Positions 1 to 7,784 of a DNA stretch of 40,474 nt are shown in pieces. This stretch comes from an uncultured Eubacterium sp. (GTDB lineage Bacteria; Bacillota; Clostridia; Lachnospirales; Lachnospiraceae). The position numbers and the translations under genes are program-made. Positions within the stretch are counted from its first letter, which is position 1, and each line of letters begins with the position of its first letter. Under the pieces are notes generated by a model that saw nothing but the letters and a program-made list of their open reading frames with translations, searched no databases and was not told the origin of the DNA. The DNA is taken from assembly GCA_947385775.1 (NCBI GenBank), contig CANDMI010000031.1:1-40474 (forward strand). Reading direction: 5' to 3'.

Positions 1-225
1 ACTGTAAGATGGGCGAATCATGCTTGCAAGAATGAGCGCGTCTTACAGTCGATGAACGGAGCGCCGATTATGAGCAAAGTTAGCTGCGAAGCAGCGGGAA
101 AGCGCGTAAGCGCGACTTTGCGAATGGCGCGGGCTGAACTGTAACACAGCCATCGACTGTAAGATGGGCGAATCATGCTTGCAAGAATGAGCGCGTCTTA
201 CAGTCGATGAGCGGAGCGCTTAATT
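1..225. repeat. Duplicated hairpin-rich intergenic repeat
   Basis: Positions 1-64 and 156-219 are the same 64 nt sequence with one difference (A56 versus G211). Each copy is an inverted repeat; in the second copy the stem CATCGACTGTAAGA (151-164) pairs perfectly with 196-209, and CTTGCAAG forms a small palindrome inside. The spacer between copies holds further hairpins: GCTGC/GCAGC, GCGCG/CGCGC, GCAAAGT (74-80)/ACTTTGC (114-120) and GGCTG/CAGCC. There is no open frame of interest. This looks like a composite REP-type palindromic element; the left edge is cut by the window, so the full unit may be larger. Confidence 0.75.
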
Positions 226-267
226 TAACAATCGGATTTTTCGATTTATAAAAAAGGAAAAAGATGA

Positions 268-1335
268 ATGGATTGGGATAAAAAAAGAACGTCAGATGGC
301 TATCGCCTGGTAGAGGCGCTGCGGCGCGACCAGACGCTTTCGGTAGAAGGGTTCCGGGAATTGTTAAGGATAGAGGATGAGCCGGTATTGGAATGCCTGT
401 ATCAAAATGCGAGGGAAGTCCGTCATATGCACTACGGGAAAAAAGTGTATACCCGCGGACTTATAGAATTTACGAATTATTGCAGAAACAATTGCTATTA
501 CTGCGGCATACGAAAAGGAAATCAAAAGGCGAAACGCTATAGGCTGAAAGAGGAAGAGATTTTCTCCTGCGTGGAGGAAGGGTATCGTTTAGGGTTTCGG
601 ACATTTGTGTTGCAGGGCGGCGAGGATGGCTTTTACACCGTAGAAAAGCTGGGGGAGATCATAAAAAAGATCAAACGGGCGCATTCAGACTGCGCGGTGA
701 CGCTGTCTTTTGGAGAATGGGACGGTGACGCGTACCAATACTGGTTTGATTGCGGCGCGGATCGCTATTTACTGCGCCATGAGACGGCGAACGCTTCGCA
801 TTACGCGATGCTGCATCCAAAGGAAATGCGGTTTTCTCATCGTATGGCGTGCCTTAAAAGGCTAAAGGAGATCGGCTACCAGGTGGGGGCGGGTTTTATG
901 GTAGGCTCTCCTGGACAGACATTGGATCATCTGATCGAGGATCTTTTGTTTTTAAAGAGCTTTCAGCCACATATGATCGGGATTGGCCCGTTTATTCCAC
1001 AAAAAGACACCCCGTTTGGCGAAAAAGCCAGCGGTTCCTTTATGATGACCTTAAAGCTGTTGGCGGTTCTTCGTTTGATGCTTCCCAAAGTATTGCTGCC
1101 ATCGACGACCGCGCTTGGCTCGATCCACCCAAAGGGGCGCGAGCTTGGGATATTATCCGGCGCAAACGTGATCATGCCAAATCTGTCTCCAATGGGGGTT
1201 CGGGAGAAATATTTGTTATATGACAATAAAATATTTTCGGGCGATGAATCGGCGCAGAGTATTAGCCATTTGCGCGATAGGATGGATGCGATTGGATATG
1301 TGCTGTGCGTCGAGCGTGGAGACAGCTTAATGTAG
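268..1335 (+). CDS. hydE: [FeFe] hydrogenase H-cluster radical SAM maturase HydE
   Basis: Radical SAM enzyme needed with HydF and HydG to build the H-cluster of [FeFe] hydrogenase. The 355-residue length fits the family. The 4Fe-4S motif CX3CX2C is C72, C76, C79, inside the stretch FTNYCRNNCYYCGIRKGN that is typical of HydE. The rest reads as a TIM-barrel radical SAM domain (GAGFMVGSPGQT around 210) followed by the HydE C-terminal region. The start is ATG268; an ATG at 264 closes at once, and AAGGAAA at 254-260 is the only ribosome site. The gene is 52 nt upstream of the TtcA-like gene, so co-transcription is likely. hydF, hydG and hydA are not in the window. The related PylB/BioB-like enzymes are the alternative, but the motif context favours HydE. 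Confidence 0.92.
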   Translation: MDWDKKRTSDGYRLVEALRRDQTLSVEGFRELLRIEDEPVLECLYQNAREVRHMHYGKKVYTRGLIEFTNYCRNNCYYCGIRKGNQKAKRYRLKEEEIFSCVEEGYRLGFRTFVLQGGEDGFYTVEKLGEIIKKIKRAHSDCAVTLSFGEWDGDAYQYWFDCGADRYLLRHETANASHYAMLHPKEMRFSHRMACLKRLKEIGYQVGAGFMVGSPGQTLDHLIEDLLFLKSFQPHMIGIGPFIPQKDTPFGEKASGSFMMTLKLLAVLRLMLPKVLLPSTTALGSIHPKGRELGILSGANVIMPNLSPMGVREKYLLYDNKIFSGDESAQSISHLRDRMDAIGYVLCVERGDSLM

Positions 1336-1387
1336 ATATAAAAAATCATATATAACATAAATAGCGGTTGAAAAGAGGAAAATTATA

Positions 1388-2326
1388 TTGCAGATTACAA
1401 ATAAAACATCCCTCGGGCAAGAGGAAATGGCAGTAAGCCAGATTGAGCTAAGCCTTCGGAAAAAATTTCATAAAAAAATTTTCAGCAGATTTGCAAAAGC
1501 CATCAATGAATATGAGATGCTAAAGGAAGGGGATAGGGTCGCGGTCTGCATTTCCGGCGGCAAGGATTCGATGCTTTTGGCGAAATGCTTTCAGGAAATA
1601 CAAAGGCACAGGAAATTTTATTTTGAATTGATCTTTCTGGTTATGGATCCGGGATATCATGCGCGAAACCGCAGGATGATCGAGCAAAACGCGAAAACGC
1701 TTGGGATCCCGCTTACGATATTTGAAACGCAGATCTTTGACGCGGTGGAAAATATCGAAAAATCCCCCTGCTATTTATGCGCGCGCATGCGCCGCGGCTA
1801 TTTATACAGCAAGGCAAAGGAGCTTGGATGCAATAAGATCGCGCTGGGGCATCATTTTGACGATGTGATCGAAACCATTTTAATGGGGATGCTTTATGGC
1901 GGGCAGGTGCAGACGATGATGCCAAAGCTGCACAGCACGAATTTTCCCGACATGGAATTGATACGCCCGCTTTACCTTGTGCGTGAAGCCGATATTATGC
2001 ATTGGAGAGATTATCACGGGTTGCAGTTTCTCCAATGCGCCTGTCATTTTACCGACGCGTATACAAACCAAAATGACGCGGAAGTATCTTCAAAGCGCCA
2101 GGAAGTAAAACAGCTCATCCGGCAGTTAAAAGAAAAAAATCCATACATTGAATTTAATATTTTTAAAAGTGTGGAAAATGTAAATCTAAATACAATTATC
2201 GCATATAAGAAAAATGGAGTCCGGCATCATTTTTTAGAAGAATACGACGAAAAAGATGCAAAAGACATAAAAAAAGTTGCAAAAGATATAGAAAGTGGTG
2301 GCATTCCTTATCCCCACTTTGCATGA
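1388..2326 (+). CDS. TtcA-like tRNA 2-thiolation ATPase (PP-loop)
   Basis: PP-loop ATPase of the TtcA/TtuA family, which thiolates tRNA bases using an Fe-S cluster. The PP-loop SGGKDS lies at residues 56-61. The cluster cysteines are C128 and C131 (CYLC) and a third near C217/C219 (LQCACHF). The conserved GHHFDDVIETILM segment is near 155-166. I chose the TTG start at 1388 because GAGGA (1375-1379) is well spaced from it; an internal ATG near 1427 (MAVSQIEL) is possible. The C-terminal 50 residues are lysine-rich and less conserved. E. coli TtcA makes s2C32 in tRNA; the exact target here cannot be read from sequence. It follows hydE by 52 nt and is closed by the inverted repeat at 2327-2383. 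Confidence 0.83.
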   Translation: MQITNKTSLGQEEMAVSQIELSLRKKFHKKIFSRFAKAINEYEMLKEGDRVAVCISGGKDSMLLAKCFQEIQRHRKFYFELIFLVMDPGYHARNRRMIEQNAKTLGIPLTIFETQIFDAVENIEKSPCYLCARMRRGYLYSKAKELGCNKIALGHHFDDVIETILMGMLYGGQVQTMMPKLHSTNFPDMELIRPLYLVREADIMHWRDYHGLQFLQCACHFTDAYTNQNDAEVSSKRQEVKQLIRQLKEKNPYIEFNIFKSVENVNLNTIIAYKKNGVRHHFLEEYDEKDAKDIKKVAKDIESGGIPYPHFA

Positions 2327-2383
2327 GATCTGCGCCAAATTCCGGTTGCATAGTATACATACGCCATTCATTTGGCGCAGATC
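2327..2383. terminator. Inverted repeat between convergent ttcA-like and trx genes
   Basis: GATCTGCGCCAAAT at 2327-2340 pairs perfectly with ATTTGGCGCAGATC at 2370-2383 (14 bp, 29 nt loop). It starts right after the stop codon of the plus-strand gene and lies 10 nt beyond the end of the minus-strand thioredoxin gene. On the plus strand it is followed by CAACGATTTTT, a weak T-tract, and there is no T-run on the minus side. A shared terminator is likely but it is not a classic intrinsic one. Confidence 0.6.
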
Positions 2384-2392
2384 CAACGATTT

Positions 2393-2701
2393 TTACTGAA
2401 CTAAATTTTGGATTTCACTTTTGGAAACCAGGCCCACTGAGGTGTTATGCACCTTTCCGTCCTTAAATGCGATCAGGGTCGGGATGCTCATAATGTGGAA
2501 GCGGGAAGCTAGGTCAGGCTGCTCGTCGATATTTACCTTACAGAATTTTACATCCGGGATTTCTTCTGACAGCTGCTCCACAATAGGGGACAAGCGTTTG
2601 CACGGGCCGCACCAATCCGCCCAAAAGTCAACGATGACCGGAACGCTTGATTTTAAGGTTTCGTTTTCAAAATTTTCGTTGTTTAATTCAATAACTGTCA
2701 T
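2393..2701 (-). CDS. trxA: Thioredoxin
   Basis: Small cytoplasmic dithiol-disulfide oxidoreductase. The active site WCGPC is at residues 30-34 (C31, C34), preceded by VDFWAD, with the cis-proline segment MSIPTLIAFKDG near 72-83, all canonical for thioredoxin. At 102 residues it is full length. The start is ATG at 2701 on the minus strand, with AAAGGAG about 9 nt upstream. It is a single gene, convergent with the TtcA-like gene and divergent from acylphosphatase. No thioredoxin reductase is in the window, so its electron donor is unknown. Confidence 0.95.
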   Translation of the reverse strand: MTVIELNNENFENETLKSSVPVIVDFWADWCGPCKRLSPIVEQLSEEIPDVKFCKVNIDEQPDLASRFHIMSIPTLIAFKDGKVHNTSVGLVSKSEIQNLVQ

Positions 2702-2752
2702 TGCTGCACTCCTTTCGTTTTCGTACTGAATAAAGTATTTGCGCTATGTTGG

Positions 2753-2807
2753 TTTTTATTATAATATTTTTATTATAACTTTTTTTATTATAATGTTTTT
2801 ATTATAA
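2753..2807. repeat. Four copies of a 12-mer at 14-15 nt period in the trx/acyP divergent region
   Basis: TTTTTATTATAA occurs exactly at 2753, 2767, 2782 and 2796. The spacer is AT only and carries several TATAAT-like hexamers that could serve as -10 boxes for the divergent trxA and acyP genes. This is one of several short-period intergenic repeats in this window. Confidence 0.85.
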
Positions 2808-2840
2808 CAATTATTATTATTTTTGCCAAGGAGAAGAAAA

Positions 2841-3113
2841 ATGAAAGCTGTAAGAAAACATATCGTATTTACCGGAAGAGTACAGGGCGTTGGCTTTCGT
2901 TATCGCGCCTCTCACGCTGCAAGGGGGATTGGGGTCAGTGGATGGGTCACAAACAACTGGGATGGCTCTGTGGAAATGGAAGCGCAGGGAACGAAAGAGC
3001 AGATCCAAAAAATGTTAGTTTTACTAAACCAGGGAAATTATATCCATATTGACAATATGGATATAAAAGAAATTCCGCTGGTGGAAAAAGAAAAGGGGTT
3101 TCATATAAGATAA
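2841..3113 (+). CDS. acyP: Acylphosphatase
   Basis: Hydrolyses acyl-phosphates such as acetyl phosphate or carbamoyl phosphate. The signature GRVQGVGFRYRA (near residues 12-23) supplies the phosphate-binding loop and catalytic arginine, and GWVTNNWDGSVE (34-45) supplies the catalytic asparagine. It has 90 residues, the usual size. I chose ATG2841 over an upstream in-frame TTG at 2823 because AAGGAG at 2828-2833 lies between them and fits ATG2841. Its last 13 nt overlap the end of the convergent minus-strand transporter gene (3101-3113), so the two transcripts must be antisense at their 3' ends. Confidence 0.93.
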   Translation: MKAVRKHIVFTGRVQGVGFRYRASHAARGIGVSGWVTNNWDGSVEMEAQGTKEQIQKMLVLLNQGNYIHIDNMDIKEIPLVEKEKGFHIR

Positions 3114-3799
3114 CGCTCATATATTTTCCTTGCCGCGTAGATAAACGGCGTATCCGTAAGGCTTGTTACGATAAAGATCACATAGCTGGATACGGCGATG
3201 GAAATTAATGTTTTTGTGTCATAGATTCCGTAAAAGGCCGACCAGGTAAATAAAAATGCATTTAATAATTGCGATAGCAATGTGGAGCCGTTGTTGCGAA
3301 GCCAGAGGAAGCTTTTTTTGCTTCCCGATTTTTTGGCTGTGATATTCCACCAAAAGTGGTACAGCCATACGTCGAACATCTGTACAAACGCATATACCAG
3401 TAACGAAGCAAGCATCATACGCGGGGTTGTGGAAAAAATCTCACGGATCGCAGGAGCCGCCCAGTCTGTTTTTGCCGGCTCATACATCATCCAGGACTGC
3501 GTAATGAAAATAAAAACGATCGAGGTTGTGATTCCTAGCGTTACCGTTTTTTGCGCAGTCTGCTTTCCGTAGGTTTCGCTTGCAATGTCCGTCACAAGGA
3601 AGGTGGACGCAAAGAGGATGTTTCCAAGCGTCATTTCCATCCCAAACGCCTGCACAACGATCAAAGCTTCGATGTTGGCGGCAATCGTTGCGACGATCGT
3701 CCAAAGGAAAAGTCCTTGCTCTTTTAAAAGCCGGAATAATGCCAGCACAGCTGCGTATGTGATAAATAAAGATAAGACCAAAACGAGATTGTTATTCAT
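3101..3799 (-). CDS. Queuosine precursor transporter (YhhQ/QPTR family)
   Basis: Integral membrane protein of about six hydrophobic segments, 232 residues, matching the YhhQ (DUF165) family that imports preQ0, preQ1 or queuine. Family-like features are the loop ASTFLVTDIASETYGKQTAQ near 84-103 and the polar helix LASLLVYAFVQMFDVWLYH. Its start overlaps the last 8 nt of the upstream radical SAM gene (3792-3799), which indicates translational coupling. Its end overlaps acyP on the other strand. E. coli YhhQ moves preQ0/preQ1 and the chlamydial one queuine; which substrate is used here cannot be decided from sequence. The linked radical SAM gene makes a queuosine-salvage role plausible. Confidence 0.88.
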   Translation of the reverse strand: MNNNLVLVLSLFITYAAVLALFRLLKEQGLFLWTIVATIAANIEALIVVQAFGMEMTLGNILFASTFLVTDIASETYGKQTAQKTVTLGITTSIVFIFITQSWMMYEPAKTDWAAPAIREIFSTTPRMMLASLLVYAFVQMFDVWLYHFWWNITAKKSGSKKSFLWLRNNGSTLLSQLLNAFLFTWSAFYGIYDTKTLISIAVSSYVIFIVTSLTDTPFIYAARKIYERYLI

Positions 3800-4520
3800 A
3801 AGAGCCTCCTATTCCAAAGTCTGTGTTATTTAATAAAATGTCAACCCTTGGATGATTGATATAAACCGGATAGATTTCTTTTTGAAAAAGTTCGATAATT
3901 TTTTTGTCAGGCTGGATCGGGCTGGAGTTTTCGGTCATGATATTGACGCAGACCCGCTCAAAATTAGCCAGCCCGATTTCAATATCGCGCCGCATGCTTT
4001 CCTTTGTCTGCCCTGGAATGCCCTGGAGCAGGCAGACTTCCTGAAAATATTTCGCGATTTCTTCTGGATTTTCTTCATCGATCCCTTTTTCGAGGTAGCA
4101 TTCCCGAAACAGCGGGTCAAAAGTCTCCACACCCGTTTTTATTTTCAGCGTAATGCCGCATTTTGCAAAGCGCTTACGAAAATCGGCAATCTGGCGGCGG
4201 TGCATCCAATGGCATTCAAAATGCAGCTGCGCGATCTGATGATCCTGGCAGATCTTTTCAATGAGCGATATGGTATTTTCATCTAAATCCACGAAGCTGC
4301 CGGAATTAATGACCTCAAGCTTTTGGAATTGCCCGGTCACGTTTGCAAGGACTTGTTTATTCAATAAAAAATTAGCCGCCTCGTCCCTGGAGGAATCCAG
4401 ATGGTAATCGCAGAACCTGCAACGGCGCCAGGCGCAGCCGCGGCCGCGTAGCATTACGATTTCACGTTTATTTTTTTCTAAGATCACGCTGTAGCGTATC
4501 GGTTGGGATACGGTGTCCAT
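3792..4520 (-). CDS. Small radical SAM protein, candidate queuosine-salvage enzyme
   Basis: A compact 242-residue radical SAM protein. The cluster-binding cysteines are C29, C34 and C37 (RGCAWRRCRFCDYH), giving CX4CX2C rather than the usual CX3CX2C. A later segment, KIKTGVETFDP, resembles the barrel strand motifs of the superfamily, and there is no auxiliary cysteine cluster. The start is ATG at 4520 on the minus strand with AAAGGAGT (4528-4535) upstream. The gene overlaps the queuosine-precursor transporter by 8 nt, so the two are one operon. A radical SAM subgroup that frees queuine from queuosine (QueL) has been reported in gut clostridia; the size, odd cysteine spacing and partner gene fit this, but assignment is inference. 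Confidence 0.75.
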   Translation of the reverse strand: MDTVSQPIRYSVILEKNKREIVMLRGRGCAWRRCRFCDYHLDSSRDEAANFLLNKQVLANVTGQFQKLEVINSGSFVDLDENTISLIEKICQDHQIAQLHFECHWMHRRQIADFRKRFAKCGITLKIKTGVETFDPLFRECYLEKGIDEENPEEIAKYFQEVCLLQGIPGQTKESMRRDIEIGLANFERVCVNIMTENSSPIQPDKKIIELFQKEIYPVYINHPRVDILLNNTDFGIGGSYE

Positions 4521-4547
4521 TTGTTTTACTCCTTTCTTATATCAGAT

Positions 4548-4583
4548 CGGGCAGGGAAGAAATGAGACAGCTTCTCCTGCCCG
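4548..4583 (-). promoter_or_regulatory. Leader hairpin upstream of the radical SAM/transporter operon
   Basis: On the minus strand CGGGCAGG-A-GAAG pairs with CTTCCCTGCCCG: a 12 bp stem with one bulged A and an 11 nt loop. It ends 12 nt before the ribosome binding site of the radical SAM gene. Such a stable stem in a leader could be a regulatory element. I do not recognise a known preQ1 riboswitch consensus, and there is no T-run, so it is not an intrinsic terminator. Confidence 0.55.
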
Positions 4584-4641
4584 CGAGCTTCCCCTGTCCG
4601 TCGGCTTCTGCCATAAATTTCACTTGGGCGCCCGTGCGCAT

Positions 4642-4666
4642 AAAAAAAGGGCGTTTTATAACGCCC
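4642..4666 (-). terminator. Intrinsic terminator of the ABC importer operon
   Basis: Read on the minus strand: stem GGGCGTT/AACGCCC with a 4 nt loop, followed by seven T residues (plus-strand A-run 4642-4648). It lies 75 nt past the stop of the ATPase gene and separates this operon from the downstream radical SAM operon. Confidence 0.88.
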
Positions 4667-4740
4667 ATCAAAGCAGCCATAAAACAGGCTGCAAAATCCA
4701 TAGTTTTGTTTATAGACAGGATGGTCGCGAACTGTCTGAT

Positions 4741-5526
4741 TCAGTTTTGTTGGAAACGCGATAAAAACTGGCGCGTGCGTTCTTCCTTTGGATGCTCGAT
4801 GACCTGGATCGGGTCGCCCTGCTCCAAGATGTATCCGTCATCCATAAAAATAACGTGGTTTGCAACGTCCCTTGCGAATGCCATTTCGTGGGTGACGATG
4901 ATCATCGTTGTCTGCTGCTTCGCCAGCCCGCGGATGACCTTTAGCACTTCCCCGGTCAGCTCCGGATCCAGCGCGGAGGTTGGTTCGTCAAAGCAGAGGA
5001 TGTCCGGAGCAAGGGCAAGAGCGCGGGCGATCGCGACACGCTGGCACTGACCGCCGGAAAGCTGGTGCGGGTAATTATTCATCCGCTCGGAAAGCCCCAT
5101 CTGGTGAAGCAGCGATTCGGCGTGCGCCTGGATTTCCTCATGGATTTCCTTTTTCCTGGACTGGTACTCTGGCAGTTCTTTCGCAAGCAGCTCCTTTGCG
5201 AGTATCACGTTTTGTAAGGCGGTGTACTGCGGAAACAGATGAAAGGACTGGAAGACCAGCCCAAAGTGAAGCCGTTTTTTTCGGATCTCACTTTCCTTTT
5301 GCGTCGCGATGTCCGTCGCGTCAAATAAAAGCTCCCCGTTTACGCGGATACAGCCGTGGTCCGGGCGTTCTAAAAAATTCAGGCAGCGAAGCAGGGTAGT
5401 CTTTCCACTGCCGGAAGAGCCGATGATGGACACGACCTGGCCTTTGTTTAGCGTAAAGCTAATATCTTTTAACACCTGCGTATGTTCAAAGTTTTTGCTG
5501 ATATGTTCCACTTCTAAAATTGGCAT
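4741..5526 (-). CDS. Polar amino-acid ABC transporter, ATP-binding protein
   Basis: ATPase of a polar amino-acid uptake system (GlnQ/HisP type), 261 residues. Walker A is GSSGSGKTT near 36-44, the Q-loop VFQSFHLFP near 91-99, the ABC signature LSGGQCQRVAIARAL (usual form LSGGQQQR; here Q to C) near 155-169, Walker B ILCFDEPTSALDPE near 175-188, and the switch histidine is in IIVTHEM. It is third in the operon, 19 nt after the permease, and is followed by the terminator at 4642-4666. The substrate could be glutamine, cystine, arginine or another polar amino acid. Confidence 0.95.
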   Translation of the reverse strand: MPILEVEHISKNFEHTQVLKDISFTLNKGQVVSIIGSSGSGKTTLLRCLNFLERPDHGCIRVNGELLFDATDIATQKESEIRKKRLHFGLVFQSFHLFPQYTALQNVILAKELLAKELPEYQSRKKEIHEEIQAHAESLLHQMGLSERMNNYPHQLSGGQCQRVAIARALALAPDILCFDEPTSALDPELTGEVLKVIRGLAKQQTTMIIVTHEMAFARDVANHVIFMDDGYILEQGDPIQVIEHPKEERTRQFLSRFQQN

Positions 5527-5545
5527 GGTTTCCTCCCTCGTATGC

Positions 5546-6232
5546 TTAACGGAAGTAGCTTAATTTTTTCTCCAGCCGCCCAAGCAGCACTGTAAGCAGG
5601 CCGTTGCAGATCAGGTAATAAAACGCGGTAAAAAACAACGGCCACATAACGCCGGAAATTCCCTGGGAGCCTTTCATAAAGGACTGGCCTGCCCAGATGA
5701 CCTCCTGCAAGGCGATGATGCGGGCAAGCGAGGTGTCTTTTACAAGCGTGATGATCTCGTTGGACATCGGAGGGACGATACGCTTGATCATCTGCAACAG
5801 CGTTACTTTAAAGAAAATCTGGGATTTTGTCATGCCAAGCACAAGCCCCGCTTCCGTCTGCCCCACCGGGATCCCTTCAATGCCGCCCCGGTAGATCTCG
5901 GAAAAGTAACAGGCGTAATTGATAATAAAAGAAACGCTTGCCGCCATAAAACGTCCCGTTTCTCCGCCGCCCCAGATCGGATTATGTAATATCAGGCCCG
6001 GAAAATAAAAAATGATCAACAGCTGGATCATCAAAGGAGTTCCTCGGATGATCCAGACAAAAATCTTTGTGACAAAGCTTAGCGGCTTAAACCGGGACAT
6101 GGAGCCAAAAGAGATCAAAAGCCCCAGCGGAAACGCGCCGATCAAAGTCACAAAAAATAGTTTTAAGGTCTGTAAAAAGCCAACATTTAAAGAATGGATT
6201 ACAATTGGAAGCTGTTTTAAAATCAATTCCAT
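5546..6232 (-). CDS. Polar amino-acid ABC transporter, permease protein
   Basis: HisM/GlnP-type membrane subunit, 228 residues, with about five membrane segments. The EAA loop that docks on the ATPase is recognisable as QTEAGLVLGMTKSQIFFKVTLLQ near 135-157, and WIIRGTPLMIQLLIIFY near 60-76 is the typical family stretch. It is the second gene of the operon, 12 nt after the binding-protein gene and 19 nt before the ATPase. A single permease gene suggests a homodimeric channel. Confidence in the family is high, in the substrate none. Confidence 0.95.
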   Translation of the reverse strand: MELILKQLPIVIHSLNVGFLQTLKLFFVTLIGAFPLGLLISFGSMSRFKPLSFVTKIFVWIIRGTPLMIQLLIIFYFPGLILHNPIWGGGETGRFMAASVSFIINYACYFSEIYRGGIEGIPVGQTEAGLVLGMTKSQIFFKVTLLQMIKRIVPPMSNEIITLVKDTSLARIIALQEVIWAGQSFMKGSQGISGVMWPLFFTAFYYLICNGLLTVLLGRLEKKLSYFR

Positions 6233-6244
6233 GGCGCGTCCTGC

Positions 6245-7135
6245 CTATTTCACTAAAGCTGCCTGCACGCCGTATTTTTTCGCTGTCTTTTCAATGCTGC
6301 CGTCCGCGTAGCCATCCTCAAAAAATGTGTTCAACGAAGCGGCAAGGTCTGAGCCTTTTCGAAAGCCTACGCCGTATTCTTCGCTGTTTAAAGCTACGGT
6401 ATGAGTCAGATCCGTGTAACCGGTGCCTTCCCCGACCATCGCGTCAGCCATTAAAGAGTCGATGATGGCCGCGTCCGAGGTGCCGGAGGCCACTTCCATT
6501 AATGCGCTTGCCTGGTCTTTTACCGACGTATAGGTTAAATTATGTTCCGAAGCCTGCGCTTCTCCGGCGCTTCCGGTTTCTACGGCAAAGGAAAGATCCG
6601 TAAGGCTGTCCGCGTCCTGGTATTTGTCCGCGATCTTATTTGGCAATACGACTACCTGCGCGTTGTTGCAGTAAGCGTTGGAGCATTCCATAGAGCTTGT
6701 GACCTCATCGGTCAGCGTCATGCCGTTCCATACGCAGTCGATGGTTTTCCCATCCAGCTCCATGATCTTGTTGTCCCAGTCGATTTCGATAAATTCCGCG
6801 GTAACGCCCAAGCTTTTCGCAAACGCCTTTGCCATATCCGCGTCAAAGCCGATCCAGTCGCCGTTTTCATCGGTATAATCCATTGGCTCAAAATCGGTAA
6901 CGCCTACAACGAGCGTTCCTTTTTCCTTTACGTATTCCATATCGCTGCCGCTGTCTGCGTTGTCCTTTTCGTCGCTGTCAGATTTTGTATTTGCATTGTC
7001 TGCATTGTCCGATACGGTTTCGTTTGAAGAGCCGGCGCTATCCTTTGCATCCGAGCCGGCGTTGTCTGCGCTGCCGCAGGCGGTTAATGAAAAGGACAAC
7101 AAAAAGGTTAACGTAAGCGCTTTTAATTTTTTCAT
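6245..7135 (-). CDS. Amino-acid ABC transporter substrate-binding lipoprotein
   Basis: Family 3 extracellular solute-binding protein, 296 residues. A lipoprotein signal peptide ends in the lipobox SLTAC with C20 as the predicted lipidation site, followed by an Asp/Asn/Ser-rich linker to about residue 65 that tethers it to the membrane. The binding domain begins at GTLVVGVTDFEPMDYTDENG and includes DWDNKIMELDGKTIDCVWNGMT, typical of this family. It is first in the operon. A TATAAT hexamer reads on the minus strand at 7168-7173, but no good -35 box is seen. Its lipidation would depend on the Lgt encoded at 19659. Confidence 0.93.
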   Translation of the reverse strand: MKKLKALTLTFLLSFSLTACGSADNAGSDAKDSAGSSNETVSDNADNANTKSDSDEKDNADSGSDMEYVKEKGTLVVGVTDFEPMDYTDENGDWIGFDADMAKAFAKSLGVTAEFIEIDWDNKIMELDGKTIDCVWNGMTLTDEVTSSMECSNAYCNNAQVVVLPNKIADKYQDADSLTDLSFAVETGSAGEAQASEHNLTYTSVKDQASALMEVASGTSDAAIIDSLMADAMVGEGTGYTDLTHTVALNSEEYGVGFRKGSDLAASLNTFFEDGYADGSIEKTAKKYGVQAALVK

Positions 7136-7252
7136 TTTCTAACTCCTTTGTGTAATTTTTTTATTTCATTATAAAAGCAATTTTTGCATCGATGTGGAAA
7201 ACACAATGCATTCCCATATTAACAGGTTAAAGAGATAAAGTCAATATCTGAT

Positions 7253-7266
7253 AAACTCTTGAGTTT
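7253..7266. promoter_or_regulatory. Palindrome in the divergent intergenic region
   Basis: AAACTCTTGAGTTT is a dyad (AAACTC 7253-7258 / GAGTTT 7261-7266) between the divergent ABC importer operon and the small gene at 7392. It could be an operator for either side. No regulator can be assigned. Confidence 0.4.
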
Positions 7267-7315
7267 CTATAAGCATTCTTGAGATAAGATTGTAATAGAT
7301 TTTGCGTTCTTGATA

Positions 7316-7324
7316 TGTTATACT
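7316..7324 (+). promoter_or_regulatory. Extended -10 promoter for the 61-residue gene
   Basis: TGTTATACT matches an extended -10 (TG-n-TATACT, hexamer 7319-7324). The -35 position carries only a weak TAGATT. The predicted transcript starts near 7331 and would run through the small gene to the terminator at 7586-7626. Confidence 0.5.
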
Positions 7325-7391
7325 GAATCCATTAAGAGGATCGTTTCTATAAATAGTTGGGGTGGTTTTCATTACGAGGAGGTGAATCCAT

Positions 7392-7577
7392 ATGCCGTCT
7401 AATGAAAAAGAGTTAAATTGTAATTTGTTTGATCAATTATCTATTATTGAAGAAGCGCAAGAGATTGCAAAAGAAGAAAATGCGGAAAAAACTTTAAGGT
7501 TTCTTGAAATGAAAAAACGACAGATAGAACGAAAGCTATATCAGAAACCGCCGCTTCTTATTGAAAAAACAGAATAG
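7392..7577 (+). CDS. Hypothetical 61-residue acidic/helical protein
   Basis: I do not recognise this family. The protein is small, charged and probably all-helical (long run from IIEEAQEIAKEENAEK to MKKRQIERKLYQ), with no signal peptide or membrane segment. A strong AGGAGGTG ribosome site about 8 nt before ATG7392, an extended -10 promoter upstream and an intrinsic terminator just downstream make it a convincing single-gene transcription unit. It is divergent from the amino-acid ABC operon and precedes the LytTR regulator gene. Confidence 0.75.
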   Translation: MPSNEKELNCNLFDQLSIIEEAQEIAKEENAEKTLRFLEMKKRQIERKLYQKPPLLIEKTE

Positions 7578-7585
7578 CAAGAATC

Positions 7586-7626
7586 AAAAAAAGAGAGTGT
7601 TACGTTAAGACAGCATTCTCTTTTTT
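7586..7626 (+). terminator. Intrinsic terminator after the 61-residue gene
   Basis: AAAAAAGAGAGTG pairs with the downstream CATTCTCTTTTTT through a stem of at least 13 bp including a G-U pair, ending in a six-T run at 7621-7626. The symmetry of A-run and T-run may allow it to work in both directions. Confidence 0.85.
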
Positions 7627-7784
7627 GATTATAAAAAAGTAATATCAGGCGGAATTTGTTAACGAAGATTAATGAAAAAGTAATATCATCCGATATAGTC
7701 TATAAAATAAGAATCAGTTTTTTGAAATCAGCTAAGGAAAGCGTTTGCGGCCACGGAAGGCGAAAGATCAGGGGGATACGGAAG

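Noticed and set aside
4521-4640. preQ1 riboswitch in front of the radical SAM/transporter operon
   Set aside because: The leader has a strong hairpin but none of the short conserved preQ1-I sequence that I would expect; left as an unidentified leader element.
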